A DNA stretch of 64,000 bases from Desulfuromonas acetexigens (GCF_900111775.1 NZ_FOJJ01000034.1:62001-126000), one strand, 5' to 3'. Shown: positions 17,209 through 26,553, counted from the stretch's first letter. The notes: generated by a model not told the origin, from the sequence alone. Program-made: numbers and translations.

Positions 17209-18287
17209 GGCAACCTCGTCAGGCGAAGACGCAGGCGGTTGAGCCAGCGGCGGGCGGAAGAGAGCGGAGGCCGGGAGGGGAGCGCTTCGCCACCCAGCAG
17301 GTCAACGACATGATAGGCATCTCCCCGGCGACCCAGGGTATTGACGCAGGCCGCGCAGGAGGAGACGAGCAGTCGCCCTTTTCCCTGCTCGACAATACGC
17401 GCCGCTTCCCGGTCGACCGTGCCGGGCCGGACCCCTTCCACCATCCCCCCCTGGCCGCAGCAGCGGGTGGTGCGCCCATGCTCGGGGAGTTCTTCGATGG
17501 CGTAACCGGCGCGACGGATCAGTTCCCGCACCGCCCGCTGCCGTTCTGGGTCGAAACGGGAAGGGCAGGGATCATGCACGGCGACAGTCCCCCGGTTGGG
17601 CGCCGTCGCGGGATCGGCATCCCCTTCGGTCAGCACTTCATAGATGCTCCGCACCTCGAAATCCTCGTCGAGTTTACGCAACATCAGGTCGCAGCCGGGG
17701 CAGGCGGTGAGAATCCGGCGCACGCCGGAACCGTGCAAGCGTCGGCGCAGACTCTCGGAAATACGCTCGAAGCTTTCGCCGTAGCCGAGATCGTGGCTGA
17801 TCTTGCCGCAGCAGTCGAGCACCAGCCCGACGGCAGGGTCGCTTTGGCGCAGGGCGGCGAGCAGGGAAAGAACCGCACGCGGACGACTGCCGGGGAGGGA
17901 GCAGCCGGGGAAGAAGACCGTCGTGCAGCCTGGGGGCAGGGCTTGGCGGCGAAAGGGGAGGGCGCCGCCGAGTTTTTCGTAGGTGAGCCAGGACTGGTAG
18001 GTCTTGGCCTCGACCCGCCCCGTTTTCACCGCCTCTCGGCGTATGGCCAGAAACATCGCCGCCGGGGAGAGGCGCAGTGGACAGAGAGCGTCGCAAAGCC
18101 CGCACAGCGAACACTCGTAGGCGCGAAGCAGGGCGGCGCCATCCTCCAATCCCTGGCGGGCCAGCGCCGCCGGCGAACCGGAACGGCGCAAAAAATCGCA
18201 GGAGCGCACACAGGCCCCGCAGGAGGTGCAGCGCCTGGCCATGTTGTCGAGAAGGTCGGAAAATTTGGGAGGTATCGGTTCGGTCAT
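17205..18287 (-). CDS. CCG-domain iron-sulfur oxidoreductase (HdrD/GlpC-like)
   Basis: A soluble Fe-S protein of about 360 residues. Two 4Fe-4S motifs near the N-terminus (CTSCGACVRSC at about 20 and CSLCGLCDALCP at about 55) feed two cysteine-rich CCG domains (LDCCGKISHDLG and CPGCDLMLRK; then CCGQGGM), the pattern of heterodisulfide reductase subunit D and glycerol-3-phosphate dehydrogenase C. Such proteins pass electrons between ferredoxin-like donors and disulfide or quinone acceptors. I use ATG 18287; a GTG at 18302 would add five residues. About 180 bases separate it from the NifB-like gene upstream, with no other gene seen there. Confidence 0.85.
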   Translation of the reverse strand: MTEPIPPKFSDLLDNMARRCTSCGACVRSCDFLRRSGSPAALARQGLEDGAALLRAYECSLCGLCDALCPLRLSPAAMFLAIRREAVKTGRVEAKTYQSWLTYEKLGGALPFRRQALPPGCTTVFFPGCSLPGSRPRAVLSLLAALRQSDPAVGLVLDCCGKISHDLGYGESFERISESLRRRLHGSGVRRILTACPGCDLMLRKLDEDFEVRSIYEVLTEGDADPATAPNRGTVAVHDPCPSRFDPERQRAVRELIRRAGYAIEELPEHGRTTRCCGQGGMVEGVRPGTVDREAARIVEQGKGRLLVSSCAACVNTLGRRGDAYHVVDLLGGEALPSRPPLSSARRWLNRLRLRLTRLP

Positions 18288-18465
18288 GATCTTTGTTCGC
18301 ACGAGGGAGTCGTCGATTCGCCGGTTCAGCCTCGGACTTTTATCATATTTTCTCCACGTTTCCAGAATTAATCTGCTTGCACGGTGTTGCTCGTGTAAGT
18401 TATCTAAATGATTGCAGGCTGTTACGGAGCCCCACGAACGTAGGTATGGACGGGCGGGGACAGGG

Positions 18466-19320
18466 TCATCCGGCCCGGGAGTGGTCGGCTCCGTCCCGAG
18501 TCAGGCCGCAAGCATCGGCGCGACAGCGGGCGCAGTGGGTCATTTGCGGCAAGTATTCCTCCGCTTTTGTCCGCAAAGCGTCCAGCATACTCCGGGTCGG
18601 GGGCGAGTGGTGTTCCAGGGGGGTGCCGGATACGGGGATCATGCCGATCAGGTTCATCAGGTCGGCACCGAGAGAGGCGGCGAGTCGGGCCACAGCGACG
18701 ACCTCGCGGTCATTGATCTCGGGGATGACCACGGTGTTGATTTTCACCGTTACCCCTCGGGCTTTGAGGCGAACAACGGCATCGATCTGACGCTGCAACA
18801 GAGCCCCCGCCGCCTCCACTCCCCGGTAAATTTCCCCCGCGAGACGGATGTGGTCATAAATGCGGCTGCCGATAAGCGGATCGACGGCATTGATGGTCAG
18901 AGTGACGAAGTCGACGCCCAGATCGACAAGGTTTTCCACCTCATCGGCGAGACCGAGACCGTTGCTGGAAAGACACAGAAGCAGGTCCGGATGGTGGCGG
19001 CGAATTAGTTCGAGGGTCGCCAGGGTCAATTCCGGCTCGGCCATGGGATCGCCTGGCCCGGCAATGCCAACGACCGAAAGGAAGGGCATCCGTGCCCGGG
19101 ATTCGCCAAGATGGGCGAGAGCCCTTTCGGGGTCCAGTATCCGACTGGTGACGCCGGGGCGGGATTCGTTGACACAGTCATGGCGCCGGTCGCAGTAGCC
19201 GCAACGGAGATTGCAGTTAGGAGCCACGGGCAGGTGGATGCGCCCGAACCTGTTGGCGGCGGAAGGGCTGAAGCAGGGATGGCTTTGGGCACCGGGTGCG
19301 AGCATCTGCGAGGTACTCAT
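18466..19320 (-). CDS. NifB-like radical SAM protein without NifX domain
   Basis: A 284-residue radical SAM protein. The cluster motif is CNLRCGYC, and the following HDCVNESRPGVTSRIL block is the signature of NifB, the enzyme that builds the 8Fe-9S-C core of nitrogenase cofactor. The protein ends at CARCRADACG with no NifX/NafY domain, and no nif genes are nearby, so a non-nitrogenase role is likely, perhaps another metal cluster. The C-terminal CxxCxxxxC could bind an extra cluster. The ATG overlaps the upstream membrane ferredoxin stop by four bases; the longer frame to 19359 is not needed. Confidence 0.85.
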   Translation of the reverse strand: MSTSQMLAPGAQSHPCFSPSAANRFGRIHLPVAPNCNLRCGYCDRRHDCVNESRPGVTSRILDPERALAHLGESRARMPFLSVVGIAGPGDPMAEPELTLATLELIRRHHPDLLLCLSSNGLGLADEVENLVDLGVDFVTLTINAVDPLIGSRIYDHIRLAGEIYRGVEAAGALLQRQIDAVVRLKARGVTVKINTVVIPEINDREVVAVARLAASLGADLMNLIGMIPVSGTPLEHHSPPTRSMLDALRTKAEEYLPQMTHCARCRADACGLTRDGADHSRAG

Positions 19321-20102
19321 GCTTTTCCCCGGCCGATGCCGATGGCATCCACGGAACAAACCGGCAGGCAGTCACCGCAGTTGGTGCAGTCGACTTCACC
19401 GGGGCGGGTCCCCATGGGGCAGACTTTGCGGCATTTGTCGCAGTCGTTGCAACTGTGCGTCTTATAGACCTTAAAGAACGCGATGCCCTTTACCGCTTCA
19501 AGCAGGCCGCCGGCGGGACAGAAATACCGGCACCAGGCATTGGCAAAAATCAGGCCCAGTGCCGTCAAGCCAAGGACAACAGAGGTTCGGACCAGCCAGC
19601 TAAGGTCGGCGTGCTCGAAGGTCAGGGCGACGGCACCAAAGAATTCACCGACCCGAATCGGAATGTTGGTACGGGGCTGTCCCATGCCCAGCCAGACATA
19701 GAGAGCTACGGCCAAGGTCAGGTATTTTCCGTAGGGAGCAAGGGTGGTCAGACGATTTTTGAGGCGCAGGGAAAAGGGGGCCGTTTGGGCGAAGAGCTGA
19801 TTGACCAGCCCGCCGGGGCAGAGCCAGCCGCAGTAGGCCCGGCCGAAGAGGAGGACAGAGACCGGCAAGAGCAGCCAGAACCCCCAGAAAAGGCTGAACA
19901 AACGACCGTGACAGGTGACGACCGGACAGTTTTGACAGCTTACATAGGGCACGATAAAGGGACAGCGAAAGATGCCGTAGAAAGACCATTGTCCGAGCAC
20001 GACCAGCATGGTTGCCTGGGACAAGCGGCGCCAGCGGGTAAGGGCGACCGGACCTTTTTCTGTAACCGCTTCCGAAAGTTCACAACTCGTTGTCTCAGAC
20101 AT
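19317..20102 (-). CDS. NapH/NosR-type membrane 4Fe-4S ferredoxin
   Basis: A 261-residue polytopic protein. About four or five membrane segments carry the paired CGWLCPGG and CRYFCPAG loops of the NapH/NosR/CcoG group, and the C-terminus has two 4Fe-4S motifs (CNDCDKCRKVCP and CTNCGDCLPVC). Such proteins take electrons from the quinone pool to periplasmic or cytoplasmic Fe-S partners. It is encoded between a Tat-exported binding protein and a NifB-like enzyme, with overlaps on both sides, so it may supply electrons to the radical SAM step or to the exported protein. Start ATG 20102 is chosen because the longer frame lies inside the preceding gene. Confidence 0.87.
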   Translation of the reverse strand: MSETTSCELSEAVTEKGPVALTRWRRLSQATMLVVLGQWSFYGIFRCPFIVPYVSCQNCPVVTCHGRLFSLFWGFWLLLPVSVLLFGRAYCGWLCPGGLVNQLFAQTAPFSLRLKNRLTTLAPYGKYLTLAVALYVWLGMGQPRTNIPIRVGEFFGAVALTFEHADLSWLVRTSVVLGLTALGLIFANAWCRYFCPAGGLLEAVKGIAFFKVYKTHSCNDCDKCRKVCPMGTRPGEVDCTNCGDCLPVCSVDAIGIGRGKA

Positions 20103-20970
20103 CCTTGACCCCCAATTTTTCCACCAGTTGCCGGCCTTCTTTGGAAATCGCCGGAATAAAACCCATCCGCTCGAAATAGGCCTGTCCCTCCAGAGAAATG
20201 AGGAACGCCACGTAATCGTCGGCCAGGGAGCGGTTGCGTGCACTTTTCATCACGCCCACGGTGAAAGTCAAAGGGGCGGGTGGAAAGAATTTTGCCGGGA
20301 TTTCAATGCTTTCCAGCTTTCCGGAAAATTCGGCCATCCGCGTGATTCGCTTTTCGACGATCATGACATCGGCTTTGCCCGTCACCACTTCGGAGACCGT
20401 GCGCTGAACGCAGGTGCCGGGGTTGGCGACGTTTTTCATCACCGCTTCGGCGATGCCCGCTTTTTCGAGAAGAACCGTTGCCGCCTGGCCCCCCGGCGGG
20501 GAGGAATCCGGCGCCATGGCAACCCGCACGCCAGGCTTGGCCAGGTCTTCGATGCCGGCGATCCCGCCGGGATTCCCTTTGGGCGTCACCAGAATGTAGC
20601 TGGTGAAGCAAAGGGGCTTGAAATAGTCCATTTTGTCCGATTCCCGCAGGGCTTTGGCGAGGCTCAGCACGCGCCCGGCGAAGACGTCGGTGGTGGCGCT
20701 GCCTTGCAGGGATTTCCCCAGGGCCGCCGCGAACGCTCCGGTATAGGTGATCTTGGCGCCGCTTCGTTCTTCGTAAAGTTGGTGGGCGGGAATCATGGCT
20801 TCGGCCAAACCGCCGCAGGACCAGACCTGAAGTTGTTCACCGCCGAATCTTCCCCGGCCGACGTCGGTTGCAGCTCGGGCTGTCGCCACCCCGGCCAGGG
20901 CAAAGGCGCTGCCGGCCAGGGCGGTGCCGATAAAGGCCCGTCTATTGTGGTCACATATCTTCTCGCTCAT
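20095..20970 (-). CDS. Tat-exported ModA-like solute-binding protein
   Basis: A 291-residue periplasmic binding protein with a twin-arginine leader (NRRAFIGTALAGSAFALAG, then AxA cleavage). Mature sequence motifs (QVWSCGGLAEAM, TDVFAG, SYILVTPKGNP, FTVGVMKSARN) fit the ModA/WtpA oxyanion-binding group. No ABC permease or ATPase follows; instead the gene is overlapped by a NapH-like ferredoxin. Tat export suggests folding or metal loading before secretion. It is the first gene of the leftward operon, diverging from arsR across a 293-bp spacer. The ligand could be molybdate, tungstate or another oxyanion; not decidable here. Confidence 0.83.
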   Translation of the reverse strand: MSEKICDHNRRAFIGTALAGSAFALAGVATARAATDVGRGRFGGEQLQVWSCGGLAEAMIPAHQLYEERSGAKITYTGAFAAALGKSLQGSATTDVFAGRVLSLAKALRESDKMDYFKPLCFTSYILVTPKGNPGGIAGIEDLAKPGVRVAMAPDSSPPGGQAATVLLEKAGIAEAVMKNVANPGTCVQRTVSEVVTGKADVMIVEKRITRMAEFSGKLESIEIPAKFFPPAPLTFTVGVMKSARNRSLADDYVAFLISLEGQAYFERMGFIPAISKEGRQLVEKLGVKDV

Positions 20971-21263
20971 AGTTTTCCTCGATGGGTTACGGGTTTCGGC
21001 AGCGCGAAGTATTCAGCAAAAAAACCAATAATTTCAAATTCGTGCGCCCGAGAATCAAAGGAGACAGTACCGATTCGCCAATTTTTCGTCAAACAGGTAT
21101 TTTCTATGGAATAGGTGTTTTCGATAGGGGGAATGAATGGGGAGAAAGGATGGGTGTGTGGCGGTAGTCTAAGGGAAAATCTCTTTTTCGGAAAAAGGAG
21201 TGACAGCGTCGTCCATCCTTGATATAAGCATATTCGAATATATTTCTCGAAAAGGAGCCGCCT
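20971..21263. promoter_or_regulatory. Divergent regulatory spacer between the binding-protein and arsR operons
   Basis: A 293-bp AT-richer spacer. It holds the perfect 12-bp palindrome ATATTCGAATAT (21230-21241) just upstream of arsR, and a 7-bp inverted repeat CTTTTTC/GAAAAAG (21183-21197). The first is a good candidate ArsR operator, able to act on both operons; the second may end readthrough. No gene seen. Confidence 0.6.
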
Positions 21264-21548
21264 GTGGTGATTGAGAAAGACTGGGTCGTTGTACTGAAGG
21301 CCCTGGCCCATCCCACCCGCCTGCGCATCGTCGCCGAGCTGTTGCAGGGGACCAAGTGCGTGACCAGCATGCAGGATCTGCTCCCCGCCTCGCAGGCCAA
21401 CATCTCCCAGCATCTCGGTATTCTGCGCAACGCCCGCGTCGTCGATTTCACTCAGGACGGCGCTCAGCGCTGCTACTACGTCTGCCGCCCGGAGCTGGTC
21501 GGCGGTCTGCTCGAACTCTTGCGGGATGCTCCGGCGCCCCCCGCCTGA
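21264..21548 (+). CDS. ArsR/SmtB-family transcriptional regulator
   Basis: A 94-residue winged-helix repressor. The core LAHPTRLRIVAELLQG, LLPASQANISQHLGILRN and the wing AQRCYYVCRP are typical of ArsR/SmtB. The classical ELCVCDL arsenic site is replaced by GTKCVTSMQDLL, leaving one cysteine in that helix plus two in the wing, so the inducer may differ from arsenite. GTG 21264 follows AAAGGAG at a 6-base gap. It heads the trxB-selenoprotein-methyltransferase operon and faces the binding-protein operon across a palindrome it may bind. Confidence 0.9.
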   Translation: MVIEKDWVVVLKALAHPTRLRIVAELLQGTKCVTSMQDLLPASQANISQHLGILRNARVVDFTQDGAQRCYYVCRPELVGGLLELLRDAPAPPA

Positions 21549-21557
21549 ATCACCTGA

Positions 21558-22541
<984 letters not shown>

Positions 22542-22565
22542 GCCCCCAACGCAAGGAGCGTCACC

Positions 22566-22793
22566 ATGCAGATCAAAATTCTCTACTGCCCCTCCTGAGG
22601 GCAGCAGCCCCGCGCGGCGAGTCTCGCCGCCGAGTTGAAAGCCCAATTCCCCGCCGCCGCCATCGATATCGAGGCGGGACCGCACCGGAGCGAATTCGCG
22701 GTCGTCGTCGACGGCTCCCCGGTCTTCTCCCGGCTGGAGCAGCGGCGCTATCCCGAGGTCGAAGAGGTCGTGGTGCTTCTCCGCGAACTCTAG
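22566..22793 (+). CDS. SelW/Rdx-family selenoprotein with in-frame UGA (CxxU)
   Basis: A 75-residue frame from ATG 22566 to TAG 22791-22793, interrupted only by TGA at 22596-22598. Reading TGA as selenocysteine gives QIKILYCPSUGQQPRAASL, a CxxU redox motif at the start of a helix, then FAVVVDGSPVFSRLEQ, the pattern of the SelW/SelT/SelH (Rdx) thioredoxin-like family. AAGGAG lies 7 bases before the ATG. The gene fits between trxB and a methyltransferase with 24- and 22-base gaps. Coding-like sequence continues in frame after the TGA with no other stop. A GC-rich hairpin follows the UGA. Simple ORF callers miss it. Confidence 0.88.
22596..22630 (+). promoter_or_regulatory. Candidate bacterial SECIS hairpin
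   Basis: Starting at the UGA, a hairpin with 7-bp stem GCGGCGA/TCGCCGC (22614-22620, 22624-22630) and loop GTC has its apex about 23 bases after the UGA. Position and G/U in the loop fit a bSECIS element read by SelB. Folding needs computation. Confidence 0.6.
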
Positions 22794-22815
22794 TCCTCCA
22801 ACCCTGGGAGCGGTC

Positions 22816-23448
22816 ATGGATCAGAAAACCGAAGCGGCCCGCTATCGTGCGGCCTGTGAAAAGACCTTCTGGCAGGCGGTCTTCGCCGCCGAACTGGAAT
22901 ATCTGCTTTGTCATCTGCGTCCGGGGGACGCCATTCTCAGCGTCGGCTGTGGTCCCGCTACGATCGAAGGGGCGTTGCTCGAGCGGGGCTTTTCCGTGGT
23001 CGGTCTCGATGTTTCGGCCGAGGCGCTGGAAGGGGCGCCAGACAGACTGCGGACGGTAGCGGCCCGCGCTGAGGAGATGCCCTTCGCGGCGGCCTCCTTC
23101 GATGTGGTGATCGCCATCGTCTCCCTGCAATTTATCGACGACTACCAGGCGGCCATCGCCAAAATCGCCCAGGTGCTCCGCCCCGGCGGCCGGGTCATCA
23201 TCATGTTGCTGAATCCGCGCTCCCGATTTTTCCGCAGCAAGCAGGCCGAGCCCGATTCCTACGTGCGCAAGATTCGCCATACGAACCTGGCCCAGCTCGA
23301 ACGGGAGCTGTCCGGGCATTTCGCCCTGGAGGGGGAATATTTCCTCGGGGTGGGCGGGACGGAAATCTTCCCCAGCCAGGATCCGGAAACGGCGGCGCTC
23401 TATGTGCTGCGGGGCGTCCGTGGGGGAACGTCCATCTGCGCCAGGTAG
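22816..23448 (+). CDS. Class I SAM-dependent methyltransferase
   Basis: A 210-residue methyltransferase. SAM motif I is ILSVGCGPATIEGALL (about 40-55), the acidic motif VVGLDVSAEAL ends strand 2, and FDVVIAIVSLQFIDD is motif IV. LRPGGRVIIMLLNP completes the UbiE-like core. It has no ArsM cysteine pattern. The gene follows the selenoprotein by 22 bases with its own GGGAGCGG site. The substrate is unknown; operon context suggests a role tied to the thiol/selenol or metal chemistry of the locus. Confidence 0.87.
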   Translation: MDQKTEAARYRAACEKTFWQAVFAAELEYLLCHLRPGDAILSVGCGPATIEGALLERGFSVVGLDVSAEALEGAPDRLRTVAARAEEMPFAAASFDVVIAIVSLQFIDDYQAAIAKIAQVLRPGGRVIIMLLNPRSRFFRSKQAEPDSYVRKIRHTNLAQLERELSGHFALEGEYFLGVGGTEIFPSQDPETAALYVLRGVRGGTSICAR

Positions 23449-23451
23449 TGC

Positions 23452-23481
23452 TTGTGTCGCAGGGGCGAAGGCGGGTACAAT
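23452..23481 (+). promoter_or_regulatory. Putative sigma-70 promoter of the S1-domain gene
   Basis: TTGTGT (23452-23457) and TACAAT (23476-23481) are separated by 18 bases, starting just past the methyltransferase stop and about 65 bases before the S1-protein ATG. Assigned by eye. Confidence 0.45.
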
Positions 23482-23544
23482 CCCCGGGCAGGTCCGGCGG
23501 GGCGCAGGTTCCGGCGGCAAATTCACACAAAAAGGATAGGGCCG

Positions 23545-24753
23545 ATGGTTGACGAGATGGACGACATGGAAGATACCGGCGAGGAAAGTTTCGCCGAACT
23601 GTTCGAGAAGAGTTTTTCCGGCGGCGTCTCCGGCAAGCTGGAGCCGGGGCAGAAGGTTGAGGCGAAGGTTCTCAGCATCACCAAGGATTGGGTCTTTCTC
23701 GATGTCGGACAGAAGGGGGAAGGGGTGCTCGACCGGAAGGAGTTGCTCGATGCCGACGGCAACCTGAAGATCGCCGAAGGGGATGTGCTGACCGCTTACT
23801 TTCTCTCCCGCGCCGGCGGCGAACTGCGCTTCACCACCCGCCTCGGCGGTGGCTCCGGCAACGCCCAGCTCGAAGAGGCCTGGCGTAGCGGCATCCCCGT
23901 TGAAGGAACGGTGGAAAAGGAGATCAAGGGCGGCTTCGAAGTCAAGCTCGCCGGCAACACCCGGGCCTTCTGCCCCTTTTCGCAGATGGCCCTGCGCCGG
24001 ACCGAGAACCCCGAGCAGTTCATCGGCAAGAGCCTCCCGTTCAAGATCTCCCAGTACGCCGAGCGCGGACGCAATGTGGTGGTCTCCCACCGGGCGATTC
24101 TCGAAGAGGAACAGCGTCGCCAACGCGAAACGCTGCGCGCGACCCTGCGCGAAGGGATGTCCGTTCCCGGCGTCGTCACCCAACTCAAGCCCTTCGGCGC
24201 CTTCGTCGATATCGGCGGCATCGAGGGACTGATCCCCATCTCCGAGGTGGCCTGGGGGCGGGTCGAGGATATTAACGAGGTCTTGTCCATCGGTCAGCAG
24301 GTCGAAGTCGCCGTCAAAAGTCTCGACTGGGACGCCAATCGTTTTTCCTTCAGCCTCAAGGAGGCTCAGGCCGATCCCTGGCGGAGTGTCGCCGACAAGT
24401 TTCCCGAAGGCACGGTTGTCACCGGCAAGGTCGTGCGCCTTGCTCCCTTCGGCGCCTTTGTCGCCCTCGGCGAGGGGATCGACGGGCTGGTGCACATTTC
24501 CAAACTCGGCGGCGGCAAGCGCATCAGCCATCCCCGCGAGGCGGTCAAGGAAGGTGAAAGCCTGACGGTGAAAGTCGAGAAGATCGATGCCCAAGCGCGT
24601 CGCGTCTCCCTGGTTTTGCCCGGCGGGGAAGGGGCCGCCGCGGCCGAACCCGAGGAGGATTTCCGCCAGTACCTTCCCCCGTCTTCCGGGGGGGGCATGG
24701 GTACTTTCGGCGAACTGCTGAAAAAGCAGCAGGAGAAGAAGAAACGGCGTTGA
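23545..24753 (+). CDS. S1 RNA-binding domain protein with four S1 repeats
   Basis: A 402-residue protein resembling a short ribosomal protein S1. Four OB-fold S1 repeats are visible: KVEAKVLSITKDWVFLDVG (about 35), VEGTVEKEIKGGFEVKL (about 115), VPGVVTQLKPFGAFVDIGG (about 205) and VTGKVVRLAPFGAFVALGE (about 292). The N-terminus is acidic (DEMDDMEDTGEES) and the tail lysine-rich. S1 proteins bind mRNA and assist initiation; a four-repeat form is usually an accessory to the full six-repeat rpsA. ATG 23545 follows AAAGGAT. Its stop overlaps the next TTG start. Confidence 0.9.
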   Translation: MVDEMDDMEDTGEESFAELFEKSFSGGVSGKLEPGQKVEAKVLSITKDWVFLDVGQKGEGVLDRKELLDADGNLKIAEGDVLTAYFLSRAGGELRFTTRLGGGSGNAQLEEAWRSGIPVEGTVEKEIKGGFEVKLAGNTRAFCPFSQMALRRTENPEQFIGKSLPFKISQYAERGRNVVVSHRAILEEEQRRQRETLRATLREGMSVPGVVTQLKPFGAFVDIGGIEGLIPISEVAWGRVEDINEVLSIGQQVEVAVKSLDWDANRFSFSLKEAQADPWRSVADKFPEGTVVTGKVVRLAPFGAFVALGEGIDGLVHISKLGGGKRISHPREAVKEGESLTVKVEKIDAQARRVSLVLPGGEGAAAAEPEEDFRQYLPPSSGGGMGTFGELLKKQQEKKKRR

Positions 24754-25412
24754 GGGAAGTTTTCGCCATCCTTGACGACTACCAGGCGCTGCTGGAGACG
24801 GAGGATGCCTGGTTTTCCCGTTGTCTGGAGACAGCCGGTCGGCACATTCAGTGCCGGCCGGGCTGCTCCGGTTGCTGCCGCGGGCTCTTCGACATCAGCC
24901 TGATGGACGCCGCCCTGCTGCGTCGGGGCTTCGAGCTGCTGCCAGAGACGGTGCGGACCCCGGTCTTGGCCAAGGCGCGGGTGCGGCTGAGCGAACTGCA
25001 AGAACGCTGGCCCGGCTTCGGCCCCCCCTACCTGCTCAACCACCTGCCCGACGAGGAGTGGACCGAGATGCCCGAGGAGGACGCGACCCCCTGTCCGCTC
25101 CTCGGGGCGGACGGTCGCTGCCTGGTCTACGCCTGGCGTCCGATGACCTGCCGCCTGCACGGCCTGCCCAACATCGACCTTTCCGGCGAGAGCTTTTCTG
25201 ACGAGTGGTGCACCCTCAACTTCGCCGCCGCCGACCCCCTCGCCCTGCCCGAGCTGCGCTGGAGTTTCCGCCGGGCCTTCGCGGCGGAAATGCAGCTTTT
25301 CGGTGAATTCACCGCCAGCCTATTCGGCGCCCCCCGCAACGAAGTCGACACCTTCATCCCCCTGGCCCTGCTCATGGATTGGGAGGATCTCTCCGCAGCG
25401 GCCCTTCCTTGA
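24750..25412 (+). CDS. YkgJ-family cysteine-cluster protein
   Basis: A 220-residue protein with the YkgJ (zinc- or iron-chelating) cysteine pattern: CRPGCSGCCRG at about 31-41, then CPLLGADGRCLVYAWRPMTCR at about 112. The family is common in Desulfuromonadia and its function is unknown; the cysteines probably hold an Fe-S cluster or zinc. The TTG start overlaps the S1 gene stop, so it is coupled to it. No signal peptide is seen. Confidence 0.85.
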   Translation: MREVFAILDDYQALLETEDAWFSRCLETAGRHIQCRPGCSGCCRGLFDISLMDAALLRRGFELLPETVRTPVLAKARVRLSELQERWPGFGPPYLLNHLPDEEWTEMPEEDATPCPLLGADGRCLVYAWRPMTCRLHGLPNIDLSGESFSDEWCTLNFAAADPLALPELRWSFRRAFAAEMQLFGEFTASLFGAPRNEVDTFIPLALLMDWEDLSAAALP

Positions 25413-25504
25413 TGATTTCCTTGCTTTTCCCGCCGGACCCCTGCTAATTAAGTATTGGGATGCTTTTTTCATCCCTGACCTGATCCTGGGAGACGAATGA
25501 CGAC

Positions 25505-26185
25505 ATGACGGTTGCTCCTCCGCCCGAAGCGCTGCACATCCTGCTGCTGATCCGGGACCGGAAGACCGAGGATCTCTGCCTCGACGATCTGACGGCGCGC
25601 GGGGTCGTCTGCTCTCGGGCCGAGGATTTACAGGGCCTGATCGCGCTGATGGAGGGCAGAACCGCCTATCAGGGAATCATCGCCGACGTTCGCTTTTCCA
25701 TGAAGGCCGACGGCGAACTCAAACAGCAGTTGCGGCGGCTGGAGAACATCTACCCCTTTCTGCGGGTCAAGTCGGCGGCGGACGGCACCCTCCACGGCAT
25801 CAGCTCCCTGAGCGGCTCCGTCAGCCTGGCGGAATTTCTCGGCCAATGCCGCACCTTCCCCGCCCGGCCCCTGCGCGAGGAAGAACGTCGGGAGGAATAC
25901 ATCTCCGCCTGGCTTGCCGACACGCCCGACTTTGCCGAAACCGAGGCCTCGGTTTCCCTCAACCTCTCCTGTCGTGGCGCCTTCTTCTACTCGGCGCGGA
26001 TCTGGGCAGTCGGGGCGCCGGTATGGGTGCGCTTCCCCGGCCATGACCAGGATTTTTCCGCCCGGGTCTGCTGGTGCCGCCCCTGGGGAGGAAAGAGCGA
26101 CGGCTTGCCCGGGATCGGGGTCGAATTTCAAGAGATTTCGGAGTCGCAGTGCGCGCTGCTCAAGGCATTTTTGCGGAGCGCCTAG
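25505..26185 (+). CDS. PilZ-domain protein with degenerate receiver-like N-terminus
   Basis: A 226-residue protein. The N-terminal 110 residues (LHILLLIRDRKTEDLCLDDL) resemble a receiver fold but lack the phospho-acceptor aspartate context. The C-terminal half is a PilZ domain: basic stretch LREEERREEY then NLSCRGAFF, matching the (D/N)xSxxG half of the cyclic-di-GMP site; the RxxxR part is weak. It probably senses cyclic-di-GMP to tune motility or export, as in many Geobacter paralogues. GGGAGA precedes the ATG by 11 bases. Confidence 0.78.
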   Translation: MTVAPPPEALHILLLIRDRKTEDLCLDDLTARGVVCSRAEDLQGLIALMEGRTAYQGIIADVRFSMKADGELKQQLRRLENIYPFLRVKSAADGTLHGISSLSGSVSLAEFLGQCRTFPARPLREEERREEYISAWLADTPDFAETEASVSLNLSCRGAFFYSARIWAVGAPVWVRFPGHDQDFSARVCWCRPWGGKSDGLPGIGVEFQEISESQCALLKAFLRSA

Positions 26186-26553
26186 CCGGAGTTGCGGCGC
26201 CCTTTGCGCAACAGCCTGGCGTAAAGGGTCAGGTTGATGGCGAGCACTCCCAGGCCGAGGAAGATCTGCAGCGGCCGGCTCAGCCCGTCGGGGTAGATCA
26301 GCGCCGTCAGATAGCGGTCGATGCAGGAGCCAGCGTAACCGGCTTGACCGGCGAGGTGGCGCCAGTGGTTTTCCAGGTCGGTGAGAGGACAGAACCAGCC
26401 GGTCAGTTCCACCAGCGTCCCCCAGGCGGCGGCGGGCAGGTGCAGCCAGGCCAGCCGTGGCCAACGGTGGACGGCAAGGGCGCCGAAAAGCACGAAAAGA
26501 ATAAAGCCGAGATGGCTCAGCAGAGCGAGATCGGCAAGCAGGGCGTAGGGCAT
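26182..26553 (-). CDS. DUF2784 integral membrane protein
   Basis: A 123-residue membrane protein with three or four hydrophobic segments. The motif WGTLVELTGWFCPLTDLENHWR (about 44-65) is typical of DUF2784, of unknown function. It runs opposite to its neighbours and its end overlaps the PilZ stop by four bases in the convergent direction. Confidence 0.85.
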   Translation of the reverse strand: MPYALLADLALLSHLGFILFVLFGALAVHRWPRLAWLHLPAAAWGTLVELTGWFCPLTDLENHWRHLAGQAGYAGSCIDRYLTALIYPDGLSRPLQIFLGLGVLAINLTLYARLLRKGRRNSG

